Source of the DNA: Nitrospiraceae bacterium
GTDB lineage: Bacteria; Nitrospirota; Nitrospiria; Nitrospirales; UBA8639
DNA: 38,396 nt
Assembly (NCBI GenBank): GCA_003523945.1
Contig: DOFS01000521.1
Coordinates: forward strand, 12,357 to 50,752
Direction of reading: 5' to 3'
The first letter of the stretch is position 1, and each line of letters begins with the position of its first letter. The translations under genes were made by a program, and so were the position numbers. The notes under the pieces are model-generated. The model ran no database searches. It had not been told where the DNA came from and was given only the letters and a program-made list of their open reading frames with translations. Shown here in pieces: positions 12,050-19,316 of this stretch.

Positions 12050-12202
12050 ATGACAGGTTTTTTTGGGGAACTTTGGGATTTTATGCGGGAACGGAAAAAG
12101 TTCTGGCTCGCCCCCATCATCATCATGCTCTTATTGCTCGGCGGTCTTATTATTCTGAGCGAGGGTTCAGCCGTTGCTCCATTCATTTATACCTTGTTCT
12201 AG
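12050..12202 (+). CDS. DUF5989 family small membrane protein, 50 residues
   Basis: A 50-residue protein that begins MTGFFGELWDFMRERKKFWL, followed by one hydrophobic helix (APIIIMLLLLGGLIIL) and a short tail ending in FIYTLF. This is the pattern of the DUF5989 proteins that sit directly after SxtJ in carbamoyltransferase cassettes. A strong AGGAGGA ribosome binding site at 12036-12042 begins one base after the SxtJ stop, so the gene is translated despite its size. The N-terminal amphipathic part with the helix suggests an accessory subunit of a membrane complex with SxtJ; this role is inference. Function unknown. Confidence 0.8.
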   Translation: MTGFFGELWDFMRERKKFWLAPIIIMLLLLGGLIILSEGSAVAPFIYTLF

Positions 12203-12371
12203 AGATCGTGGTGAAGAAATATCCATGAAGGCCTACCAATTCAGGGTTGGACGGAGATTGTTTTCAAAAAGTTTAGAGTAGAGATACCTCAGGCCCTCAT
12301 GAGCCTGATACATGGGCGCCTCTAAAAAATCTCATATATCGACAGCCAAAGGCCTTTCAGGTTATAAATGA

Positions 12372-12403
12372 AAAAGGAGGGAGCTTTAAGCCCCCTCCTT
12401 TTC
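12372..12403. terminator. rho-independent terminator, probably bidirectional
   Basis: A 10-bp stem AAAAGGAGGG/CCCTCCTTTT around an inner AGCTTTAAGCC loop has A-rich and T-rich flanks on opposite sides. It sits between the carbamoyltransferase cassette and the convergent small exported-protein gene, so it can end transcripts from both sides. Confidence 0.8.
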
Positions 12404-12455
12404 AGACCCCCTGGTGTTCCCAACGTTCTGGGACAAATCGCGGATTTATTGTCAC

Positions 12456-12764
12456 TTACTTGGTGGACTCACTTTTTGTGTCCATGGACTTTGATGCTCC
12501 AGGCGACACAATATTCGGGCGCTCCTCCCTTCCAGGATTCATGGCATGCGAATCATGAAATGCCCCAGCCTGTTGGAGGGATTCTTCCTGACTGGGTGGA
12601 GATTGCCCAGGGTCATTGGCCACCGATTGTCCGGTCACCGGAGATGTCGCATCTCCCATTGGATAACCCGGATGATTTGGCAGCATTCCCGGGTTTCCCA
12701 GGACAAATGTATTCCCTAACATAACGCTCCCGAGTACGACAATTACGCATAGTATACGGTTCAT
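12456..12764 (-). CDS. small exported protein, unknown function
   Basis: With the start at 12764 the product has 102 residues. A hydrophobic signal peptide (NRILCVIVVLGSVMLGNTFVLG) is followed by a low-complexity mature part rich in Pro, Ser, Gln and Asn, with no cysteines in the mature region and no domain I recognise. The start is chosen because AGGAGG at 12773-12778 lies 8 bases upstream; the in-frame ATG at 12770 is only 2 bases from that site, and longer frames to 12869 lack a ribosome binding site. It is convergent with the DUF5989 gene, and the shared terminator lies past its stop. Probably periplasmic or secreted and disordered. Confidence 0.6.
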   Translation of the reverse strand: MNRILCVIVVLGSVMLGNTFVLGNPGMLPNHPGYPMGDATSPVTGQSVANDPGQSPPSQEESLQQAGAFHDSHAMNPGREERPNIVSPGASKSMDTKSESTK

Positions 12765-13677
12765 GGTCATCCCCTCCTTTTTGTTCGAGACGATCGGAAT
12801 CCAAGGGGTACAGAACGAAAACAGAGACAAAATTCTGATTTTTATGTAACCACTTAGTTTGGCTTGCATCTATTCCTGCCTCCTGTGTGAATAATGGCCA
12901 TACTGATTTTGAGAACAGGCATTGAGGCCATTAAGGGCGGTCAGCGTATCAACTACCAAGGTCGTACTCCATTCTTCGGGCTGGGAATGGGTAGCCAGGG
13001 ATAGTAGAAAATCCTGTAAAAGAGTCGCTCTTCTCTCCTTTTTTTGAGGAGGGCAGATAATCCGACTCAAATAGGTTCAGGAGTTAATCTCCTCCGTACC
13101 TTGAATTACTAGCCTAAAAGAGGAAGAGGAGGATTTCTTGATGGTGTACAATACAGCATGAAAATACCGCATTGATTGAAGGGAAAATTAAATATGCCCC
13201 TTATGCTAGAACTACCTTATGGCAATGAGCAAGTGGCGCGAAATAGGGCACGTACGGTGAGTGAAACGGATAAAGGATATCAGTGAAAAATGCTGCTGTT
13301 TCAATAGTTTTTGAAATATAAACCCCAAAAAAATTAAAAAGATCAAATGAAAGGAATGGCGAACATCAGAAGGTTCAAGTTATAGAAATATTGAAATTGT
13401 TGGAATGGAATATAAAGCATTCCCCGTTCTTGAATGAAAAAGTGGGAGGCTGGTCCGTAAGCATTGGGCAAAAGTTCTACTTGGACTATTTTTGTTGATA
13501 AACACTTTGTGGGCGTGGTGAGATTCGTCGGCCTAAACCATTTGAAATAACTAGATTCCCCCTGGACGATATCCCTATCATTAAAGCAAGCTGCATCCCA
13601 TCATGCGGGGTATGATGGAAGTTGGCGACCTTCTCGGGTTCTCATTCACCTGACTCTCAAAAGATCCTCGAAAGCGA
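12765..13677. other. intergenic region with no convincing gene
   Basis: About 900 bases, AT-rich from about 13100 to 13480. A 66-codon minus-strand frame at 12870-13070 starts with TTG, lacks a ribosome binding site and resembles nothing known. I see no RNA gene. The right end leads into the structured region upstream of moxR. Confidence 0.5.
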
Positions 13678-13738
13678 AAGGGGCCTATGGTTCTTCGTAG
13701 GAACACTATTTGCCATCAAAGCCCCTTGACTCTCAAAA
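13651..13738 (+). repeat. direct repeat TGACTCTCAAAA, two copies
   Basis: TGACTCTCAAAA occurs at 13651-13662 and again at 13727-13738, exactly 76 bases apart. The second copy contains the candidate -35 element of the moxR promoter. The pair could be two binding sites for one regulator or a small duplication. Confidence 0.45.
13678..13727 (+). other. nested hairpin upstream of the moxR promoter
   Basis: Outer stem AAGGGGC (13678-13684) pairs with GCCCCTT (13721-13727); inner stems ATGG/CCAT and GTTC/GAAC fit inside in nested order. No T-run follows, so it is not a standard terminator. It directly abuts the TTGACT element, so it may insulate the operon from upstream transcription or serve as a binding site. 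Confidence 0.4.
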
Positions 13739-13756
13739 ATGGTAAATTATTATAAA
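13726..13756 (+). promoter_or_regulatory. candidate sigma70 promoter of the moxR-bat operon
   Basis: TTGACT at 13726-13731 followed by TATTAT at 13748-13753 (16-base spacer); an overlapping TATAAA at 13751-13756 has a 19-base spacer. This is the only good promoter in front of the cluster. It leaves a short leader that includes a strong ribosome binding site at 13758-13763. Confidence 0.55.
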
Positions 13757-13773
13757 AAGGAGGCTCTGAAACT

Positions 13774-13884
13774 ATGCAGGATGACAAGTTGAAGTTGCCC
13801 AGGCTCCAGCGAGCAGGGGGAAGCAGTCATATTTTGCCCACAGGAACCCAGCGGGTTCATATCAAGACATATGTCTGGATCTGA
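13774..13884 (+). CDS. possible 36-residue leader peptide overlapping moxR
   Basis: A short frame begins at ATG 13774, 10 bases after an excellent AGGAGG at 13758-13763, and stops with TGA at 13882-13884, inside codons 4-5 of moxR in a different frame. The product is basic and hydrophilic, beginning MQDDKLKLPRLQRAGG, with no domain I recognise. moxR itself has no good ribosome binding site, so ribosomes finishing this frame could reinitiate at ATG 13871 by coupling. Whether the peptide has a role of its own is unknown; the frame could also be fortuitous. Confidence 0.4.
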   Translation: MQDDKLKLPRLQRAGGSSHILPTGTQRVHIKTYVWI

Positions 13885-14845
13885 ACACGAGCAGATATCA
13901 AGGCTCCGAGCCTTCCTGAATCAACAGGTGATTGGACAAGAGGGACTAACCCTCAGGCTGTTGATTGCCTTGTTAGCTGATGGACACCTTCTGGTGGAAG
14001 GTGCGCCGGGCTTAGCCAAAACAACCGCCATCAAAACGTTAGCCTCCGGGCTCGAGGCTGATTTCCACAGGATTCAGTTTACCCCTGATTTACTCCCAGC
14101 TGATATTACCGGGACCGATATTTATCGTCCTCACGACGGGTCTTTTCGCTTTCAACCAGGTCCAATTTTTCACAATCTTGTCCTTGCGGATGAAATCAAT
14201 CGTGCTCCCGCTAAAGTGCAAGCAGCCTTATTAGAAGCCATGGGCGAACACCAAGTGACGATCGGGCGAACCAGTTATCCCCTGCCAGAGTTGTTTTTAG
14301 TCATGGCCACCCAAAACCCTATTGAGCAGGAAGGCACTTATCCCTTGCCTGAGGCGCAATTGGATCGCTTTCTCCTTTATGTCCGGGTGCAGTACCCCGA
14401 TGTGGAAGGCGAACGAAAGATTGTTGAACTTGTTCGTCGCCAGGCTAGAACGACCCCCGGAGATGTCGGCACAACTCCCACTCCGGTTCCCCAAAAAGTG
14501 ATTGTCGCAGCCCGTCGGCAAATTTGGGAAGTGTATGTCGCCCCAACATTGGGAGAATATATCGTCCAAGTAGTCATAGCGACTCGTGAGCCTGCTCCCT
14601 ATAGCTCCATGCTGAAGCGATGGATCCGATTTGGAGCCAGTCCCCGAGCGACCATTGGCTTGGAGCGGTGTGCCAGGGCACATGCCTGGCTGGAAGGACG
14701 TGATTATGTTTCGCCGGAAGACATTCAGGCCGTGGCCCATGATGTGTTGCGCCACCGTGTGTTACTGACCTTTGAAGCGGAAGCAGAGGGGATCAGGACC
14801 GATCAGGTGATATCAGAAATTTTGAATCATGTGGCCATTCCGTAA
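13871..14845 (+). CDS. moxR: MoxR-family AAA+ ATPase
   Basis: A 324-residue AAA+ ATPase of the MoxR class, thought to act as a chaperone that remodels von Willebrand A (VWA) domain partners. Walker A GAPGLAKT is at residues 44-51, Walker B LVLADE at 103-108, followed by INRAPAKVQAALLEAMGE and the sensor-1-containing MATQNPIEQEGTYPLPEAQLDRF, typical of MoxR. The C-terminal lid carries GASPRATIGLERCARAHAWL. It leads the bat cluster and overlaps the next gene by 17 bases. It has a weak ribosome binding site of its own and a possible leader frame overlapping its start. Its likely substrates are the BatA and BatB-C products encoded downstream. Confidence 0.95.
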   Translation: MSGSEHEQISRLRAFLNQQVIGQEGLTLRLLIALLADGHLLVEGAPGLAKTTAIKTLASGLEADFHRIQFTPDLLPADITGTDIYRPHDGSFRFQPGPIFHNLVLADEINRAPAKVQAALLEAMGEHQVTIGRTSYPLPELFLVMATQNPIEQEGTYPLPEAQLDRFLLYVRVQYPDVEGERKIVELVRRQARTTPGDVGTTPTPVPQKVIVAARRQIWEVYVAPTLGEYIVQVVIATREPAPYSSMLKRWIRFGASPRATIGLERCARAHAWLEGRDYVSPEDIQAVAHDVLRHRVLLTFEAEAEGIRTDQVISEILNHVAIP

Positions 14846-15836
14846 ACAGCCGGCTCCATCCGAATTCCGTCCAACCCGTCCTTCAGGGTTCCAGGGAGTG
14901 GAGGTTCGGCTTGCCGACCTCATTAATATGCGTCACCAGACAGGGGTACTGGGCGTCAGGACCAGGAAGCGGGTGCATTCCCTCTTGGCTGGGGGTGAGC
15001 GGTCTCCGTTTAAAGGGAGAGGTATGGATTTTGAGGAATCCCGCCGGTATCAACCGGGGGATGATGTGCGCCTCATGGACTGGCGAGTGATGGCCAGGAC
15101 CCATGAACCCTACCTCAAGGTGTTTCGGGAGGAACGGGAACGACCCGTTTTTATGGTCGTGGATTATAGAAGAGGGATGCGATTCGGGACCAAGGTGGCT
15201 TTTAAGTCGGTCATTGCAGCCCAGGCTGCGGCATTATTGGGATGGGCGTCCCAAGAGCGTGGGGACCGGGTGGGAGCGGTGGTTTTTTCAGATGGAAACC
15301 ATGCCGAACTCCGGCCCAAAGGTGGAAGAGCCGGAGTACTTCAACTTCTCAACCTTCTAGCTCAAGATATGGACCACCCGTCCCAGCGGATTGAACGCCA
15401 GAAAGAATTCACCTCACCTCTACAGTTGGCCTTAAATCGAGTCCTGACCACGGCGAAGCCCGGAAGCCTTATTTTTGTCTTGAGTGACTTTCGGGAGTGG
15501 GATCAGCAGGCTAAGCAGACCCTCATTCGATTGGGTGGACATCAGGACGTTGTGTCGATTTTCATCTATGACCAATTGGAACAAGAGCCGCCACCAGCCG
15601 GTCAATATCCTGTGACCGACGGAACCCGGATGGGAATTTTAAATACGGGATCTGCCAAAACCATCCAATCCTATTCAGCCTGTTTTAAAGAACGTTTCGA
15701 AGATGTACGGAGGCTGTGTATGACCCGTGGAATTGGATTCATTTCCTTGGGAACCCATGACGATATTCTCTTTCAATTACGGGGTGGATTGCAGGATCTG
15801 GGACACCGGCGAAGTGCCCATCACAATACGGCATAA
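14829..15836 (+). CDS. DUF58 domain protein
   Basis: A 335-residue protein with the DUF58 signature around residues 72-100 (RRYQPGDDVRLMDWRVMART), followed by VFREERERPVFMVVDYRRGMRFG, where a VWA-like fold begins. The metal-site Ser pattern of a true VWA domain (DxSxS) is degenerate here (VDYRRGM). Genes of this family nearly always follow moxR. There is no signal peptide or membrane segment, so the protein is probably cytosolic or membrane-associated. The ATG at 14829 lies inside moxR (17-base overlap), indicating coupled translation. Its exact biochemical role is unknown; an adaptor between MoxR and the Bat proteins is the usual inference. Confidence 0.92.
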   Translation: MWPFRKQPAPSEFRPTRPSGFQGVEVRLADLINMRHQTGVLGVRTRKRVHSLLAGGERSPFKGRGMDFEESRRYQPGDDVRLMDWRVMARTHEPYLKVFREERERPVFMVVDYRRGMRFGTKVAFKSVIAAQAAALLGWASQERGDRVGAVVFSDGNHAELRPKGGRAGVLQLLNLLAQDMDHPSQRIERQKEFTSPLQLALNRVLTTAKPGSLIFVLSDFREWDQQAKQTLIRLGGHQDVVSIFIYDQLEQEPPPAGQYPVTDGTRMGILNTGSAKTIQSYSACFKERFEDVRRLCMTRGIGFISLGTHDDILFQLRGGLQDLGHRRSAHHNTA

Positions 15837-15851
15837 CAGGAAGGGCTTAAC

Positions 15852-16349
15852 ATGCCGACATCAAGTTCTCCCTTACAAGAGCTTCGGGATGTGCATTTAC
15901 CTGACCCGATTTCACTGTGGCCTCCGGCCCCGGGTTGGTGGATCCTCTCCGGGTTGGTCGTGATGGGCGCCGTGGTGTTTCTCTGGATTCGGATATACCG
16001 ACGCCGGACACAGGCGCGTCGACTCGCGATGACTGAACTTGATGCGATTAAGCAGCACTATGACACCCACCGAAATGATCAATGGCTGGTTCAACGGCTT
16101 TCAGCCATTGTCCGACGTTATGCCATGGCAACCTTTCCTCGAACAGAGGTGGCAGGGTTAGTGGGAATATCCTGGTTGCAGTTTTTAGATCAGACGGGTC
16201 GGACCAATCAATTCACAGACGGGGTTGGCCATCTGTTGCGTTCAGGTCCTTACCGGCCGGAGGTGACCGTCCCCGCTGCCGAGCTGTTACTTTTGGTTGA
16301 GCGTTGGATTCAGCATGCGTCTCTACCCATAGGGAGAAACACGGCATGA
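15852..16349 (+). CDS. DUF4381 membrane protein
   Basis: The 165-residue product starts with the DUF4381 hallmark LRDVHLPDPISLWPPAPGWW (residues about 10-29), followed at once by one membrane helix (ILSGLVVMGAVVFLWIRIY) and a basic stretch RRRTQARR. The cytosolic C-terminal half contains LSAIVRRYAMATFPRTEVAGLVG, a helical segment typical of the family. It stands between DUF58 and BatA genes, the standard position. AGGAAGGGC is well placed before ATG 15852, and its TGA overlaps the BatA start (ATGATGA arrangement). Function is not established; it may anchor the MoxR/DUF58 pair to the membrane. Confidence 0.9.
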   Translation: MPTSSSPLQELRDVHLPDPISLWPPAPGWWILSGLVVMGAVVFLWIRIYRRRTQARRLAMTELDAIKQHYDTHRNDQWLVQRLSAIVRRYAMATFPRTEVAGLVGISWLQFLDQTGRTNQFTDGVGHLLRSGPYRPEVTVPAAELLLLVERWIQHASLPIGRNTA

Positions 16350-17401
16350 TGACATTGGCCTGGCCATGGGTGTTAGCGCTTTTTGCGCTTCCGTGGATGG
16401 TGCGTCGTTGGGCCCCCCCTGTGTCAAATACATCCGGCCAAGCCATGAAGGTACCCCATTTTGAAGACATTATGACCCTTCAATCCAGCCAGGGAACCGG
16501 AGTGACACACTCAAGGCATTCAACACTGTTTTGGGGGGGGGTATTCATCTGGTCCGCATTGCTTGTAGCGGGGGCCCGTCCACAGTGGAGTGGCGACCCT
16601 GTCGGTTTGCCAACCAGTGGGCGTGATCTGATGCTGGCGGTCGATATCTCGGGCAGCATGAAGATTCCGGATTTTTCTGTGAACGGGCAAGAAGTCACCC
16701 GCTTGGAGGTCGTGAAGGCAGCGGCAGGTGAGTTTATTGCTCGCCGGACAGGCGATCGTGTGGGTTTGATTGTCTTTGGTTCTCAGGCCTATGTACAGAC
16801 ACCACTGACGTTTGATCGGGACACGGTCAAGACCATGTTGAGAGAAACAGAAATTGGTTTGGCGGGGAAGGAAACCGCCATTGGCGATGCGATCGGTCTT
16901 GCCGTGAAACGGCTCAAGGTACAACCGTCCGGAAGCCGGGTATTGGTGGTCTTAACCGATGGGGCCAATACCGCTGGTGAAGTGTCACCCACGCAAGCAG
17001 CAGCTTTGGCTGAGGAACAAGGTATTCGAATCTATGCCATCGGTGTTGGCGCAGATCGAATGGAAGTCCCATCATTTTTCGGCACACAGACCGTAAATCC
17101 CTCTCGCGATTTGGATGAAGATACCCTTCGCCAGCTTGCCCAACGAACCGGAGGTTTGTACTTGCGTGCCAAAGATACGGAGGGACTCAGGAGGGTGTAT
17201 GAAGAATTGGATCGTCTCGAGCCGGCAACAACTGAAACGGAACTGTTTCGACCGACGACCGAATTATTTATATGGCCGTTAGGATTCGCGCTGGCTTTCT
17301 CCTGCTTAATGGCCATGTCTTTCATACGGAAAAGAGACTGGGTTGTCAGACCGATATGCAAATCGGAAGCGATCTCAGTACGGGCAGGGGCCGGACCATA
17401 A
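16346..17401 (+). CDS. batA: BatA-like von Willebrand A membrane protein
   Basis: A 351-residue VWA-domain protein of the Bacteroides aerotolerance type. An N-terminal membrane helix (LAWPWVLALFALPWMV) and a second near residues 61-77 flank a short loop; the VWA domain begins about residue 93. The metal-binding MIDAS motif is intact: D100-x-S102-x-S104 (DISGSM), Thr in GKETAIGD and Asp in VVLTDGANT. A last membrane helix (WPLGFALAFSCLMAMSF) sits near the C terminus. ATG 16346 is preferred because it overlaps the previous stop as ATGA, with AGGGAG upstream. It is likely assembled or remodelled by the MoxR ATPase. Confidence 0.9.
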   Translation: MMTLAWPWVLALFALPWMVRRWAPPVSNTSGQAMKVPHFEDIMTLQSSQGTGVTHSRHSTLFWGGVFIWSALLVAGARPQWSGDPVGLPTSGRDLMLAVDISGSMKIPDFSVNGQEVTRLEVVKAAAGEFIARRTGDRVGLIVFGSQAYVQTPLTFDRDTVKTMLRETEIGLAGKETAIGDAIGLAVKRLKVQPSGSRVLVVLTDGANTAGEVSPTQAAALAEEQGIRIYAIGVGADRMEVPSFFGTQTVNPSRDLDEDTLRQLAQRTGGLYLRAKDTEGLRRVYEELDRLEPATTETELFRPTTELFIWPLGFALAFSCLMAMSFIRKRDWVVRPICKSEAISVRAGAGP

Positions 17402-17402
17402 G

Positions 17403-19316
17403 ATGTCGATGTTTCATTTTCTGCGACCGGAATGGTTATGGGGATTGCTTCCCTTGTTCGTGCTTCTCCTGCTAGTAGCCAGGAGAGGGACAACGTCTCA
17501 GGTATGGGAATCAGTTTGTGATGCCCATCTTCTCCCGCATTTGTTGGTGGGATCGGAGGGGACTAATCGTCGCATGCCGCTCTTGCTGCTTGGAATAGGG
17601 TGGACTGTGGCGATCTGTGCACTTGCCGGGCCCGTGTGGTCACAATTACCCCAGCCCGTGTTTCGAGCGGAATCGGCGTTGGTGATGGTCTTGGATTTAT
17701 CCCGTTCTATGGACGCGCAGGATGTGACTCCGTCACGGTTGACGCGAGCCAAACACAAAATTCTTGATATTCTCAAAATGCGGGAAGAGGGACAAACTGC
17801 CCTGGTGGTCTATGCCGGTGAATCCTTTGTGGTCTCCCCACTCACCGACGATGCCAACACCATGGTGACCCTTGTGCAATCTCTCGAGACGGAACTCATG
17901 CCACTTCAAGGTAGTCGCACGGATCTGGCGTTGGGAAAAGCGCATGAACTCTTTGAACACCTCGGCCATGCGCGTGGAGATGTGCTGTTGCTGACGGATG
18001 GTGTGGGAAATCCTGCCACATTGAAGGCGGCAGAGGAGTTGCGCAGTCAAGGTGTTCGTGTGTCTGTGCTTGGGGTTGGGACGGTTGATGGGGCTCCAAT
18101 TCCGGAACCAGGCGGATTCCTCAAAGATCAGGACGGAGCGGTGGTTGTTCCCAAGTTGGATATTCCGTCTCTTCAAGCCATAGCTCGAGTGGGAGGCGGG
18201 TATTATGCCACAGTGACTTGGGACGATCAGGATATCAATCGGGTGCTTTCTTCGGATGTCTCCACGAGTGCACGACCCTCTTCAACGTCTGAACAGCGAA
18301 CAACCGATCTGTGGCGAGAGGAAGGACCCTGGCTTGTCCTCCTGCTCCTGGCTTTGGCATTGCCCGCCTTCCGACCGGGATGGATAGGCCTGTTACTGGT
18401 TTTTATGCTTATTCCTCAGGTAAGCGAAGCTTTTTCCTGGGAAAATCTTTGGGCTCGTCCTGATCAACAAGGGATTCGGGCTTTGGAACGTGAGGCTCCC
18501 GAAGAAGCGGCAGCCTTATTTCAAGATCCCGGTTGGAAGGGGATAGCTCATTATCGGGCAGGAAAATATCAGGAAGCAGAAAAATCATTTTCCATAGTGG
18601 ACACGCCGGAGGGCCATTACAATCGAGGCAATGCCTTGGCCAATCTCGGTCGCTATGAAGAGGCGCTGGCCTCGTATCAGGCGACACTCACGCAGCAGCC
18701 GGATCACGCGGATGCCCAACATAATCTAGAAATCATCAAACAACTCTTGGATAAATCATCCTCACAAGAACAGGGGGGACAACAATCCCAACAATCGGAT
18801 GCCTCATCTGCCCAACAGAAAAATGATGGAATTGAGGCAGGTGGTGAAGGGGAAAAGTCAGAGGAAGCTTCAGCCGCAACCCCTAAACATTCCGATTCGG
18901 AAAAAGGTGACTCTCAAAAAGAAAAGCAAGAAGAACCAGGACAGGTGGGAGGGTCCGGTTCGGATCCTGCCACGAACTCTACTCAGTCGAATGGAGATCA
19001 GAAACCCTCTGAAGACAATAGCGTGAGAGAGGGGCAGGGGGAGGACCCTTTGCAAGGCGAACAATCTGAGAAGTCGCGGTCGGCCCTATCTGCCGGGAAA
19101 GAAAAGACGGGAGATCACGTCGAACAATCAGAGGTAGCTTCCCCCGAAGCCGCTGACCAGACGGCGGAAAGGCAGAAGTCTGAACAGGCTCTCCACCAAT
19201 GGCTTCGCCGTATCCCTGATGATCCCGGGGGATTGTTGCGCCGAAAATTTCTATTGGAGCATCAACGCCGTGTAGAGTCGGGACAGTCCATCACTTCTCA
19301 GGGGAAGCGCTGGTGA
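17403..19316 (+). CDS. batB: fused BatB-BatC: VWA domain plus TPR and Gln/Ser/Glu-rich tail
   Basis: A 637-residue protein joining two usual neighbours. Residues 1-330 are BatB: membrane helix in RPEWLWGLLPLFVLLLLVA, VWA domain from about 91 with an intact DLSRS MIDAS (D98, S100, S102), VLLLTDGVGN, then two more membrane helices. Residues about 359-450 are BatC-like TPR repeats (HYRAGKYQEAEKSF, then YNRGNALANLGRYEEALASY). About 145 residues of Gln/Ser/Glu/Lys-rich, probably disordered sequence follow, then a conserved end with QWLRRIPDDPGGLLRRKF, typical of BatC. The start is ATG 17403, one base after the BatA stop. It overlaps the BatD gene by 4 bases. Confidence 0.9.
   Translation: MSMFHFLRPEWLWGLLPLFVLLLLVARRGTTSQVWESVCDAHLLPHLLVGSEGTNRRMPLLLLGIGWTVAICALAGPVWSQLPQPVFRAESALVMVLDLSRSMDAQDVTPSRLTRAKHKILDILKMREEGQTALVVYAGESFVVSPLTDDANTMVTLVQSLETELMPLQGSRTDLALGKAHELFEHLGHARGDVLLLTDGVGNPATLKAAEELRSQGVRVSVLGVGTVDGAPIPEPGGFLKDQDGAVVVPKLDIPSLQAIARVGGGYYATVTWDDQDINRVLSSDVSTSARPSSTSEQRTTDLWREEGPWLVLLLLALALPAFRPGWIGLLLVFMLIPQVSEAFSWENLWARPDQQGIRALEREAPEEAAALFQDPGWKGIAHYRAGKYQEAEKSFSIVDTPEGHYNRGNALANLGRYEEALASYQATLTQQPDHADAQHNLEIIKQLLDKSSSQEQGGQQSQQSDASSAQQKNDGIEAGGEGEKSEEASAATPKHSDSEKGDSQKEKQEEPGQVGGSGSDPATNSTQSNGDQKPSEDNSVREGQGEDPLQGEQSEKSRSALSAGKEKTGDHVEQSEVASPEAADQTAERQKSEQALHQWLRRIPDDPGGLLRRKFLLEHQRRVESGQSITSQGKRW

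Noticed and set aside
12870..13070. 66-codon minus-strand frame starting with TTG
   Set aside because: No supporting ribosome binding site and no family resemblance; likely chance.
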